Program-made: the position numbers and the translations under genes
Notes under the pieces: generated by a model
The model's database searches: none
Told to the model about the DNA's origin: nothing
What the model saw: only the letters and a program-made list of their open reading frames with translations
In this document: in pieces, positions 18,884 through 27,754 of the stretch
Layout of the letters: each line of letters begins with the position of its first letter
How positions within the stretch are numbered: position 1 is the stretch's first letter
Assembly (NCBI GenBank): GCA_963742315.1
Contig: CAVULE010000003.1
Coordinates: forward strand, 496,001 to 560,000
Reading direction: 5' to 3'
Length of the DNA stretch: 64,000 bases
Origin: AV69 sp963742315
GTDB lineage: Bacteria; Verrucomicrobiota; Verrucomicrobiia; Chthoniobacterales; UBA10450

Positions 18884-20658
18884 GCGACAGACCCTCTTTC
18901 TTCGCCGAGCTGAAGCGGCGCAATGTTTACAAGGTTGCGATTGCCTACGTCGTGGGCGGCTGGGCGCTTTCTCAAGGAATCGCGCAGGTCTTTCCGGTCT
19001 TTGATGTTCCAAACTGGCTGATCCGATTGATTGTCCTTCTCATTATCATCGGGCTGCCGATCGCGCTCGTTCTGGCCTGGATGTTTGAGCTCACGCCGGA
19101 GGGAATTAAGCGCACGGCAACGGCCGACGCGATGCCGGACGTGACCCGAAAGAGGAAATACGTCTGGATTTACGTGGTCGTGATCGGCGCTGTGGTTTCG
19201 ATCGGCTTGTTCTTCCTCGGGCGGTATACCGCGACGAATACGGCCAGTGCGGCTCGCACCGAGGCGGCTACAGTTCCGTCGAAATCGATCGCGGTGCTAC
19301 CATTCGACAATCTCAGCCGGGATCCCGACAACGCCTTCTTCGCTGAAGGTATCCAGGACGAAATACTGACAAGGCTCGCTAAAGTAGCCGACCTCAAAGT
19401 AATTTCGCGCACCTCGACGCAACATTTCAAAAGCGCGCCGGAAGACTTGCGTGAAATCGCAAAGAAGCTTGGCGTCATGAATATTCTCGAAGGCAGCGTC
19501 CAGAAGGCGAATGACCAGGTCCGGGTGAATGTGCAGCTGATCAATGCAATGACTGACGCGCATCTTTGGGCTGAGACCTACGATCGAAAACTGACTGACA
19601 TTTTCGCGGTCGAGAGCGAGATTGCGCAAGCCGTTGCGCAAGCACTGCAGGCAACGCTCACCGGTTCGGAAAAACGTTCGATTGCGAAAAAGCCGACCGA
19701 GAATCCGGAAGCGTACGAGCTTTATCTCAAAGGCAGATTTTTTTGGAACAAGCGGACGGGCGAGGACCTGCACAGAGCGATCGGATATTTCGAGCAGGCC
19801 ATAGCAAAAGATCCCGATTACGCGTTGGCCTACGTTGGCTCAGCCGATTCCTACCTGCTGCTTTCTTCCTACAGTAATATCTCTCCACGCGAATCGCTTC
19901 CTCCAGCGAGAGCCGCGCTAGAAAAGGCACTCGCGCTCGACGATTCGCTGGCTGAAGCGCATGCTTCCTTCGGGCTACTTGATACTTTGGAGCTCCATCT
20001 CCAGCAGGCGCTCGTCGGTTATCAACGCGCGATCGAGTTGAACCCGAACTACGCCACGGCCCATCACTGGCTTGCCTTAGGCTACGCCACGCTCGGGCAG
20101 TTTGATCCGGGGATTGCGGAGGCAAAACGCGCGATCGAACTCGACCCGCTCTCTTTGATCATCAACGCCGATTGCAGCTGGATCTATTTCAATGCGCGTC
20201 GCTTCGACGAGGCGGAGGCGCAAGCGCGCAAGACCCTGGAAATGGATTCACGCTTCTTTCTCGCCCACTACTATCTTGGCGCCACACTGCAATTCAAAGG
20301 ACAAGTTGCAGAGGCCATCCCTGAATTTCGAACCGCATTCGATTTAAATCACGACCTATACTCACTCGCCATGCTGGGCCAGGCCTACGCGCGCAATGGG
20401 CAAAAAGAGGAAGCGCGCAAAATTCTGATTCAGCTAAGTGAGGAAGCAAAATCGCACTACGTCGCGCCCTACGCTTTGGCGCTTGTCCAGATCTCGTTAG
20501 GCGACAAAGACCGTGCGATCGAAGAACTGGAGCAGGCTTACGCGAAAGGTGAGACCAACTACCTTTTTGTCATCAAGACCGATCCATTGCTCGACGATCT
20601 GCGCGGCCAGCCGCGGTTTGACGCGCTGGTGCAGAAGATAGTTGGCGAGAAAAAGTGA
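18880..20658 (+). CDS. Membrane-anchored TolB-like/TPR protein (array member 11)
   Basis: 592 residues; ATGA overlap. The N-terminal membrane module matches member 10 (GGWALSQGIAQVFPVFDVP), but the TolB-like and first TPR segments match members at 303 and 10557 (VRVNVQLINAMTDAHLWAE; PTENPEAYELYLKGRFFWN). The protein is therefore a mosaic of two lineages. It ends IKTDPLLDDLRGQPRFDAL. Function unknown beyond a membrane-anchored repeat protein. Confidence 0.85.
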   Translation: MSDRPSFFAELKRRNVYKVAIAYVVGGWALSQGIAQVFPVFDVPNWLIRLIVLLIIIGLPIALVLAWMFELTPEGIKRTATADAMPDVTRKRKYVWIYVVVIGAVVSIGLFFLGRYTATNTASAARTEAATVPSKSIAVLPFDNLSRDPDNAFFAEGIQDEILTRLAKVADLKVISRTSTQHFKSAPEDLREIAKKLGVMNILEGSVQKANDQVRVNVQLINAMTDAHLWAETYDRKLTDIFAVESEIAQAVAQALQATLTGSEKRSIAKKPTENPEAYELYLKGRFFWNKRTGEDLHRAIGYFEQAIAKDPDYALAYVGSADSYLLLSSYSNISPRESLPPARAALEKALALDDSLAEAHASFGLLDTLELHLQQALVGYQRAIELNPNYATAHHWLALGYATLGQFDPGIAEAKRAIELDPLSLIINADCSWIYFNARRFDEAEAQARKTLEMDSRFFLAHYYLGATLQFKGQVAEAIPEFRTAFDLNHDLYSLAMLGQAYARNGQKEEARKILIQLSEEAKSHYVAPYALALVQISLGDKDRAIEELEQAYAKGETNYLFVIKTDPLLDDLRGQPRFDALVQKIVGEKK

Positions 20659-22691
20659 AGATCGACAACTTTTTTGCCGAACTGAAGCGGCGGAATGTCT
20701 ACAAGGTAGCAGTCGCCTACATCGTCGCCGGATGGGCTCTCGCTCAGGGGATCGCGCAGGTGTTACCCGTCTTCGATACTCCAAACTGGCTGATCCGATT
20801 GCTTGTCGTGCTCATCATACTCGGTCTGCCCGTCGCACTGGCAATGGCTTGGGCGTTCGAGTCGACACCAGAAGGTATTAAGCGCACGGAAGAAGCGGAT
20901 GCGATGCCGGCAGAAGCCGCGCGCGCCAAGCGCACCTGGATTTATGTGGCAATCGTCGGCGGCCTCTTGTCGATCGGATTATTTTTTGTCGGCCGCTACA
21001 CCGCCGTAACAAAACAAAATGCAGGCGGTTCAGCAAAATCAATTGCTGTTCTGCCATTCGAGAATCTAAGCGCCGACAAACAGAACACCTACTTCGCCGA
21101 CGGAGTGCAGGATCAAATCCTTACCAATCTTGCCAAAGTCTCCGACCTGAAAGTCATTAGTCACACCAGCGCGCGTCAATACAAGAGTGGCATAGAACGT
21201 AACCTGCGCGAGATCGGTCGCCAACTCGGCGTCGCTTATGTTGTTGAAGGCTCGGTCCAACGCGCCGGTGATCGACTTCGTATTAATGCGGAATTAATCG
21301 ACGCCCGGACCGATACCCATATCTGGGCGGAAACTTACGATCGGACCGCGGCCGATTTGTTTACCATCCAGAGTGAACTTGCCGAGTCAATTGTCGCTCA
21401 GCTCAAGGCAAAGCTTTCGCCCAAACAAAAAGCCGAAATCGAAGAACGTCCGACTCAGGATTTGGTCGCATTCGACCTCTATCTTCAAGCAAAGCAAATC
21501 GTCGATAGCTATCTGATCGTTGAAGACGTTCGAGCGGCCCTGCTCAAAGCGCTGCAATCATTAGACGAGGCGATCAAACGCGACGAGAAGTTTGTTGCCG
21601 CCTATTGCTACGCGGCGCGCGCGAACGATCTACTCTACTTTTTTGATCTTGATCCCACCCAAGATCGTATCCTTCTGGCCGAGACTGCCGTCAACACGGC
21701 CCTCCGCCTCCGGCCCGATTCAGCCGAAGCGCATTTTGCCATGGCCGATTTTCTGTTCCGATGCCATCGCGACTACGATCGCGCGCTGGAAGAGCTTGCA
21801 ACCGCACGGCCCGGTCTGCCGAATAGCACGCCGTTTTTCATTCTCGACGGTTACATCAACCGGCGACGCAATCATTGGCCGGAAGCGGAGCGCGATTTTT
21901 CCACCGCGGTCGCCCTCGATCCGAGAAATCCCAATGCTTACAATTTGTTGGCCGATACTTACATCCTGCAACGGCGATTCCCCGAAGCGGTACAGGTTTA
22001 CGACCGTGTGATGGATGCAGGTGAGCAGACGCCTCTCGTTCAGTTCCGGCGAGCTTCGGCCATTTTCAGTGGAACCGGTAATTCGAAGCCTCTGCGCGAT
22101 GCGCTGGCAGAATCTCCGACACTGGATGTGGCTGGCGGACAGACTCCCGCGCGCGTGATGTTCGCATTGATCGATGGCAATCGCGCTGAAGCGGAACGCG
22201 CTCTTGCCGCGTCGCCTCGCGCGGATTTTCAGGACATCGATTTCAGCTTCTACTATCCGAAGGCGTGGTTCGAAGCGATGATTGCGCGGGACAGCGGCGA
22301 CTCCGTTGGAAGCGTTGCCGCCTTTCGTTCTACCCGCGCGATTTTGGCGCAGCGTTTAATCATTAAACCCGAGCATGCGCGAACCATCGCGGTGCTGGCG
22401 CAAGTTGATGCCGCCCTGGGCCAAAAAGAGCTGGCGTTGCAGGAAGAACAGCACGCCATCGATTTAATGCCGATCTCGAAGGACATTTACGACGGCGGGC
22501 TCGTGCTGGAAGGCCTGGCCCAGGTTTATACCTGGAGCGGCGATCACGATCGCGCCATCGAGGTACTGCAAAAGCTGGTAGCGATGCCCAGCTACATCAA
22601 TTACGCCCGCCTCAAATTCCATCCCCTCTGGAAACCGTTGCGCGGCAATCCGCATTTCGAACAGATCGTGGCATCACTGGCGCCGAAATAA
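20655..22691 (+). CDS. Membrane-anchored TolB-like/TPR protein (array member 12, last)
   Basis: 678 residues from a GTG overlapping the previous TGA (GTGA), reading KIDNFFAELKRRNVYK. Three N-terminal helices, TolB-like domain from about 126 (KSIAVLPFENLSADKQNT) with GVQDQILTNLAKVSDLKV, then TPR repeats and a degraded cap LKFHPLWKPLRGNPHFEQI. This is the most divergent member after the TolB domain. The array ends here; the following 450 bp carry no clear terminator. Confidence 0.85.
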   Translation: MKIDNFFAELKRRNVYKVAVAYIVAGWALAQGIAQVLPVFDTPNWLIRLLVVLIILGLPVALAMAWAFESTPEGIKRTEEADAMPAEAARAKRTWIYVAIVGGLLSIGLFFVGRYTAVTKQNAGGSAKSIAVLPFENLSADKQNTYFADGVQDQILTNLAKVSDLKVISHTSARQYKSGIERNLREIGRQLGVAYVVEGSVQRAGDRLRINAELIDARTDTHIWAETYDRTAADLFTIQSELAESIVAQLKAKLSPKQKAEIEERPTQDLVAFDLYLQAKQIVDSYLIVEDVRAALLKALQSLDEAIKRDEKFVAAYCYAARANDLLYFFDLDPTQDRILLAETAVNTALRLRPDSAEAHFAMADFLFRCHRDYDRALEELATARPGLPNSTPFFILDGYINRRRNHWPEAERDFSTAVALDPRNPNAYNLLADTYILQRRFPEAVQVYDRVMDAGEQTPLVQFRRASAIFSGTGNSKPLRDALAESPTLDVAGGQTPARVMFALIDGNRAEAERALAASPRADFQDIDFSFYYPKAWFEAMIARDSGDSVGSVAAFRSTRAILAQRLIIKPEHARTIAVLAQVDAALGQKELALQEEQHAIDLMPISKDIYDGGLVLEGLAQVYTWSGDHDRAIEVLQKLVAMPSYINYARLKFHPLWKPLRGNPHFEQIVASLAPK

Positions 22692-23141
22692 ACCCTTCTT
22701 GATAGGCAATAGTTGCGGAGCAGCAGCAGATCAAAACGTTCACGGCAACCCAATCTGCTCAGGATGGCCGTCTACGAGATGGGCCACTTTCCCGCCGGCG
22801 GCCAATCAAGAAGATCCATCCTGGAAATTCATCCATCCAGGCCTGCACCTGTTCCCCATTCAGAGGCTGAGCGACCAAGTTGAGCTGAGTAATCTGGCCC
22901 CGCAGATCGTAGATAACGACGAGTAAACTCCGTTGTTCCCTATTCCGAGGCAGCAGTTGAAGCGATCAGCGATCGTTATAGCATCCGTGCGATTAACCTT
23001 GACGATCAGGCGCGTATCTCGGGATAATACCGTTTCTTAAACCGAATCTGAATCGGGCACGGGATGTTCCCTCCCGGTGGCATCTCTGACCCTGTCCAGA
23101 GTCGCAGTTAAACAGACAGCCGGGAGAAGAAAGGACTTCCC
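22692..23141. other. Gap after the array, with a possible gene remnant on the minus strand
   Basis: No intact gene. On the minus strand 22759-22965 is open for 68 codons and includes protein-like text (LLVVIYDLRGQITQLNLVA, then WMDEFPGWIFLIGRRRE) but has no suitable start and is preceded by stops, so it may be the tail of a decayed gene. Just before the next gene, agaagaaaggac provides a good ribosome binding site. Confidence 0.3.
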
Positions 23142-24653
23142 ATGTCTATTTCACACGCCCTGCAAACTGTCGTTTACTCCGCGCGAAATTTGGTCGACCG
23201 ATCGTCGTGGCAGCGGTGCCTTATCCTCGGAGTCCTGGCGTTCGCATCTGTCGCACTTTCCCCGACCGATTACGCGGTTGAGCCACCGCCGGATGGAGGT
23301 TATCCCAATTTCAATACGGCAGAGGGAGATTCTGCCCTTTTTAGCCTAACGACCGGTGTTTCGAACACGGCCATCGGTTTTGCCGCGCTCTATTTCAACA
23401 ATTCCGGGAGCTTCAACACGGCCTGCGGCGTGGCCGCCCTTCAGAGCAATACTACCGGCATTGAAAACACTGCCACCGGTTTCCAGACGCTCTTTAGTAA
23501 TACGTCTGGCGGCGCCAACACGGCCGTTGGTTACGACGTGCTTTTCGACAATACCACCGGCGCCTCCAACACGGCCATTGGCTTCGCCGCGCTTATTAGC
23601 AACACCAGTGGCAACAACAATACGGCCACGGGTGGCGATGCCCTCTCGAGCAACACAGTCGGTCGCGACAATACCGCCGACGGGGTAGATGCACTTTCGA
23701 GCAACAGCAACGGGGAAGAGAATGCGGCCATTGGTGTTAGTGCGCTTTCTCGCAATACGAGTGGGTCCGGCAACACCGCCAGCGGTTTTCAAGCGCTCCT
23801 CGGCAATAGGACTGGTTCAGCCAATACGGCGGAGGGGATGGACGCTCTTTCGAGCAATACAACCGGCGCCGCGAATACGGCCTGCGGCGTTGAAGCACTC
23901 CTTGGCAATACTACCGGTAACGACAATACGGCGGACGGCGTAGCCGCCCTCGTCAACAATACGACCGGCGGCTTCAACACTGCCATCGGGTTCCAAGCGC
24001 TCTTCCATAGCAAAAGTGGCTCGAACAATATTGCTCTGGGTAATAGTGCCGGTCTCAATTTGACAAATGGTGGTAACAACATTGAGATCGGCGCACCGGG
24101 GGTAGCTGGAGAGGCCGATACAATCCGAATTGGCAAATCCGGAACGCAGACGAAGACCTTCATTGCAGGTATTCGGGGAGTAACGGTGGCAAGTGGCGTG
24201 GGAGTTATTGTTGGGACCAGTGGTCAGCTTGGGGCAGTTGTGTCCTCGGCGAGGTTCAAGGAAGCAATCAAACCGATGGATAACGCGAGCGAAGCAATTC
24301 TGGCGTTAAAGCCAGTCACCTTCCGCTACAAGGAAGAGTTAGACCCGGATGGCATCCCACAGTTTGGCTTGATCGCCGAGGATGTAGAAAAGGTTAACCC
24401 AGACTTGGTCGCGCGCGATGAAGATGGACAGATCAGCACTGTTCGCTACGAAGCGGTAAACGCGATGTTACTTAACGAGTTTCTTAAAGAGCATCGTAGA
24501 GTGGAAGAACAGCAGAGTACGATTATCGACCTCAAGGGGGCGGTCGAAAAGCAGCAAAAACAGATCAAAGCATTGAGTGAGGGGTTACAGAAGGTCAGCG
24601 CCGCCGTGGAGTTGGACAAGGCGCAGGCGATGCAACTGGCGGACTATCACTAA
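23142..24653 (+). CDS. Tail-fibre-like surface protein with beta-roll repeats and peptidase S74 chaperone domain
   Basis: 503 residues, preceded by a strong ribosome binding site. A long basic N-terminus with a hydrophobic stretch (about 27-40) suggests export. Residues 69-306 are fourteen 17-residue repeats (NTTGxxNTAxGxxALxS), resembling the YadA-type trimeric beta-roll. A C-terminal S74 intramolecular chaperone domain follows from about 367 (SSARFKEAIKPMDN); Ser368 and Lys373 have the spacing of the self-cleavage dyad. A coiled coil ends the protein (about 446-495). In this family the C-terminal part drives trimer assembly and is cut off. Likely an exported or surface trimeric fibre; the partner is unknown. 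Confidence 0.85.
   Translation: MSISHALQTVVYSARNLVDRSSWQRCLILGVLAFASVALSPTDYAVEPPPDGGYPNFNTAEGDSALFSLTTGVSNTAIGFAALYFNNSGSFNTACGVAALQSNTTGIENTATGFQTLFSNTSGGANTAVGYDVLFDNTTGASNTAIGFAALISNTSGNNNTATGGDALSSNTVGRDNTADGVDALSSNSNGEENAAIGVSALSRNTSGSGNTASGFQALLGNRTGSANTAEGMDALSSNTTGAANTACGVEALLGNTTGNDNTADGVAALVNNTTGGFNTAIGFQALFHSKSGSNNIALGNSAGLNLTNGGNNIEIGAPGVAGEADTIRIGKSGTQTKTFIAGIRGVTVASGVGVIVGTSGQLGAVVSSARFKEAIKPMDNASEAILALKPVTFRYKEELDPDGIPQFGLIAEDVEKVNPDLVARDEDGQISTVRYEAVNAMLLNEFLKEHRRVEEQQSTIIDLKGAVEKQQKQIKALSEGLQKVSAAVELDKAQAMQLADYH
23346..24059 (+). repeat. Fourteen 51-bp coding repeats
   Basis: Fourteen in-frame units of 51 bp (17 residues) each follow one another without gaps. Asn at unit position 7, Thr/Ala after it and Gly at position 11 are nearly invariant; the others vary. 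At DNA level the units are well diverged, so the array is old and protein-selected rather than a fresh expansion. Confidence 0.85.
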
Positions 24654-24766
24654 CTATGTTCTGAATCTGCACCTTCACTGCGGCCACGAATCAATCTGGC
24701 ATCGATATGGAGATGGTGACGGCTCGATAGTTCAGTTGTTGGCGAAGAGCACGCTCCACTTCGAAG

Positions 24767-25570
24767 ATGAAATCTGTAGCTGTCACGATATGCCCCGGTG
24801 ACAAAATAAAACTTTCAAAAATTGATCCCGACGATACGGGCGGATACAGCAAGGAAGAAGCACTGCAGCGCTTTTCCGACCTCCGCGAAAAAATCGACCA
24901 ACTCCAAGAAATCTTGTATGCTGAACGCCGGCGAAGTCTGTTGCTCATCTTTCAAGCGATGGACACGGGCGGAAAAGACGGCGCGATCAAAGATCTTTGC
25001 GCCAGCCTAAACCCCGCCGGCCTGGAAATCAGGAGCTTTAAAGCTCCGTCATCGGAGGAACTGGATCACGATTTTCTCTGGCGCGCACATAAGGCCACTC
25101 CGGGAAAGGGAATGATCGGTCTCTGGAATCGCTCACATTATGAGGACGTGCTGATCGTGCGGGTGCACAAACTTGTCCCAAAAAAAGTTTGGAAGGCACG
25201 TTACGATGAAATCAATCGCTTCGAAGAAATTTTATCGGAAAACGGCACAACGATCGTAAAGTTCATGCTGCACATTTCGAAAGACGAACAGAAGAGCCGG
25301 CTGCAAGCACGGCTCGATCGTCCCAACAAATGGTGGAAATTTAATCCCAACGATCTCACCGAGCGCGCGCGCTGGGGCGATTATCAAAAGGCCTACGAAG
25401 ATGCCGTTAACAAGTGCTCGACCGAATGTGCGCCCTGGCATGTTGTGCCCGCAAATCACAAGTGGGCGCGCAACGTTGCCTTGGCGGAAACCGTCCTGCG
25501 CACCCTCAAAGAGATGGATCCGCGTTATCCCAAGCTTTCGTTCGATCCCAAGGCGATCAAAATCTCGTAA
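24767..25570 (+). CDS. ppk2: Polyphosphate kinase 2 family protein
   Basis: 267 residues. Residues 64-72 (AMDTGGKDG) form the Walker A loop of PPK2 enzymes, and NRSHYEDVL is the conserved Walker B/lid region. PPK2 enzymes move phosphate between polyphosphate and nucleotides, usually driving nucleotide phosphorylation from polyphosphate. Length fits the single-domain (class I or III) type; which nucleotide is preferred cannot be told. It stands alone, 113 bp after the S74 gene. Confidence 0.92.
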   Translation: MKSVAVTICPGDKIKLSKIDPDDTGGYSKEEALQRFSDLREKIDQLQEILYAERRRSLLLIFQAMDTGGKDGAIKDLCASLNPAGLEIRSFKAPSSEELDHDFLWRAHKATPGKGMIGLWNRSHYEDVLIVRVHKLVPKKVWKARYDEINRFEEILSENGTTIVKFMLHISKDEQKSRLQARLDRPNKWWKFNPNDLTERARWGDYQKAYEDAVNKCSTECAPWHVVPANHKWARNVALAETVLRTLKEMDPRYPKLSFDPKAIKIS

Positions 25571-25589
25571 AGTGTTGCAAGAGTCGGAA

Positions 25590-25780
25590 ACCCTCACCCT
25601 ACCCTCTCCCAAAGGGAGAGGTGATTCCTTCTCCGGTGGAAGAAGGGCTTCTTCGGAATTTACATTGCCAATTTCATTTTTGAAACGTCTAGTAAAACGC
25701 CTAACGAGATCCGGGCGACGCTAAATTCTATTACCAGTGTTCGCTTTGCCCCCCTCACACTGGGAGAGGGTACGGTGAAG
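25590..25780. repeat. Intergenic palindromic repeat, family A (CCCTCTCCC type)
   Basis: The gap after ppk2 holds ctcaccctaccctctccc followed at once by gggagagg, forming a tight hairpin, then gattccttctccggtgg. A partial, opposite-facing copy lies near 25750-25780 (gggagagggtacggtgaagg). The same element recurs at 39850. It sits between convergent genes, where it may also act as a transcription stop. Confidence 0.65.
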
Positions 25781-25811
25781 GCTTATGCAACAAGAAATTG
25801 GCGGCCACGAT

Positions 25812-26285
25812 CTAAGCGTGGCCATTCTTGACGTGAGGCTCCAGAAATTTGCGTATCGCGGGCGCTGCCATGGCGCCGACTTGTCGGGTTACTTCCAGGC
25901 CATCTTTAAATAACGCCATTGTCGGAATCGCGTTGATGCGGAAACGGCGCGCGAGATTTTGCGCGTCCTCGGTATTGACTTTTGCGACGACCCATTTACC
26001 CGCGCCTTCCTGCGCGATCTTGTTTAGTTCGGGTGCGACCATCCTGCACGGACCGCACCATGGCGCCCAAAAATCCACCAACACGGGAAGAGCAGAACGT
26101 GCGGTTAAGGCATCGAATGCGAGATCGTTTGCCACATCGATTGGTTCGCCCGGTGCGCTTAGTTCGGTGCCACATTTCCCGCAGCGCCCGGTTCCGCCCA
26201 GCTTGTCGTATTTCAGGCGATTGCGCTGGCCACATTTCGGGCAAGTCACCAATACGCCGTGATCATCCAGTTGTGTCGAGTTCAT
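25812..26285 (-). CDS. trxC: Thioredoxin 2 with N-terminal zinc ribbon
   Basis: 157 residues. Cys15, Cys18, Cys35 and Cys38 (CPKCGQ and CGKCGT) form the zinc ribbon that marks thioredoxin 2, and the redox site WCGPC is at 76-80. The cis-proline loop (AIPTMALF) is present. It reduces protein disulfides in the cytoplasm, using thioredoxin reductase. Length and layout match TrxC. It faces ppk2 convergently. Confidence 0.93.
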   Translation of the reverse strand: MNSTQLDDHGVLVTCPKCGQRNRLKYDKLGGTGRCGKCGTELSAPGEPIDVANDLAFDALTARSALPVLVDFWAPWCGPCRMVAPELNKIAQEGAGKWVVAKVNTEDAQNLARRFRINAIPTMALFKDGLEVTRQVGAMAAPAIRKFLEPHVKNGHA

Positions 26286-26349
26286 CTAAACCTTTATCGC
26301 CACAACCTACGGCGGTTGGTCGCCATCTGCTACGGGAAAAGATTGGCAG

Positions 26350-26425
26350 CAAACATCGAACGCTGAACACCGAACATCGAATTCCACACCGAGGCCTCTG
26401 CGTTCGGTGTTCGATGTTCGCTTCG
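26350..26425. repeat. Intergenic inverted repeat (aacatcgaacaccgaac type)
   Basis: Between trxC and the dehydrogenase, cgaacgctgaacaccgaacatcga is followed about 30 bp later by cgttcggtgttcgatgttcg, its approximate reverse complement. It forms an imperfect hairpin in the shared upstream region of two divergent genes. Confidence 0.5.
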
Positions 26426-26450
26426 ACCCTAGATGCTAGATTCTACATCG

Positions 26451-27494
26451 ATGAAGGCTGTGCGATTGGTCCGACTTGAGAAACCGCTGGAAGATGCCGA
26501 GGTTTCACTTCCAGATATCGGCGCGGCGGAAGTCCTGATCCGCGTCGCGGCCTGCGGGATTTGTCACTCCGACGCGCACTATCGCGCTGGCATTTCTCCC
26601 ATTGAATCCTTACCTGTTACTCTCGGGCACGAAGTAGCGGGGCGTGTGGAAACTGTCGGGCGAGACGTCCACCACGTTTCATCCGGAGACCGCGTGTATG
26701 TGCACTATCTGGTCAGCTGCGGTTGCTGCGACTTTTGCCGGCGCGGTCACGAACAATTCTGCAGCAAAGGACAGATGATTGGAAAGCATCGCGACGGAGG
26801 CTATGCCGAGTTCATCAAGGTCCCTGGTCGAAATGTTTTCCTCCTTCCTGACGGGATTCCGTTCGAGCACGGCGCAATCATGATGTGCTCTTCGGCGACT
26901 GCGCTTCATGCTTTAAACAAGGCGCGCCTTAAATCCGATGAGTCTGTCGCTGTTTTCGGTTTTGGCGGCCTGGGATTTTCAGCTCTTCAGCTGGCCAGAG
27001 CTTTCGGCTGCGGCGAGGTCTACGTCGTCGATATCAACTCCGCCAAACTCGCTTCCATCGGGACGTTCGGCGGCATTTCGATCGATGCCAACGAGAGAGA
27101 TCCGGTCGAGCAGATTCTCGAAGCAACCGACGGAAAAGGAGTGGATGTCTCGATCGAACTGGTTGGATCTGCCGTTACCATGGGACAGGCAGTCCGATGC
27201 CTCGGCGTTTTCGGCCGCGCCGCGCTCGTCGGTTTAACCGCGGAATCACTGTCCGTTCTTCCGTACCCTGAGGTCATCAATAAGGAAGCCGAGATCATCG
27301 GGGTGTCCGATCACCTCGCGACCGAACTTCCCTTGCTGATGCAATTCGCGCGTAACGGGAAACTCTGTTTTCCCGAGGGCACGCTGCGCTCAGTCGGTCT
27401 TGACGCAGCACAGATTAACGCGGCCTTGGATGCAGCCGTGAGATCCAGCGATCATATCCGAACCGTGATTGTTCCAACCACGTCCGATCTCTGA
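26451..27494 (+). CDS. Zinc-dependent alcohol dehydrogenase (MDR family)
   Basis: 347 residues from the ATG giving MKAVRLVRLE, preferred over an ATG six codons upstream. Catalytic zinc ligands Cys38 and His60-Glu61, structural zinc cysteines 90, 93, 96 and 104, and the NAD(P) loop GFGGLG are all present. MDR alcohol dehydrogenases oxidise alcohols or reduce aldehydes with NAD(P); the substrate cannot be named. No operon partner. Confidence 0.88.
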   Translation: MKAVRLVRLEKPLEDAEVSLPDIGAAEVLIRVAACGICHSDAHYRAGISPIESLPVTLGHEVAGRVETVGRDVHHVSSGDRVYVHYLVSCGCCDFCRRGHEQFCSKGQMIGKHRDGGYAEFIKVPGRNVFLLPDGIPFEHGAIMMCSSATALHALNKARLKSDESVAVFGFGGLGFSALQLARAFGCGEVYVVDINSAKLASIGTFGGISIDANERDPVEQILEATDGKGVDVSIELVGSAVTMGQAVRCLGVFGRAALVGLTAESLSVLPYPEVINKEAEIIGVSDHLATELPLLMQFARNGKLCFPEGTLRSVGLDAAQINAALDAAVRSSDHIRTVIVPTTSDL

Positions 27495-27754
27495 CTTTTG
27501 TCGCCTGATCGCTGGTCTCCGACCTCCCTGGTCCGCCGTAGTCCCGCAATCGCGGCGACGAAGTTAACCCGCAGCGCACACGCTGTTGTTCAATCCAACA
27601 ATCGTTAGTGGCCGCCGTGCAGGGTCGGACATGAGGAGCCCTTCACGCCAGGTATCCGGCGTCTCATTCACGCTGATGAGCTTCCAAGGGTGTTTGGCCT
27701 CGCGAAGAGGAGCCCAGCTGCACAAGGCTATTTCCGTCGGCGTCGCCGACGGCC
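27495..27754. other. Gap downstream of two convergent genes, with a hairpin
   Basis: No gene is seen. At 27734-27752 ccgtcggc and gccgacgg form a perfect 8-bp stem with a 3-base loop directly after the glmS stop. There is no run of T on either strand, so it is at best an atypical terminator. Confidence 0.4.

Noticed and set aside
23346..24059. CRISPR-like regular repeats
   Set aside because: The 51-bp units are coding, contiguous and diverged, with no spacers.
25590..25662. Rho-independent terminator for ppk2
   Set aside because: The hairpin lacks a T run and the same sequence recurs elsewhere, so it was listed as a repeat.
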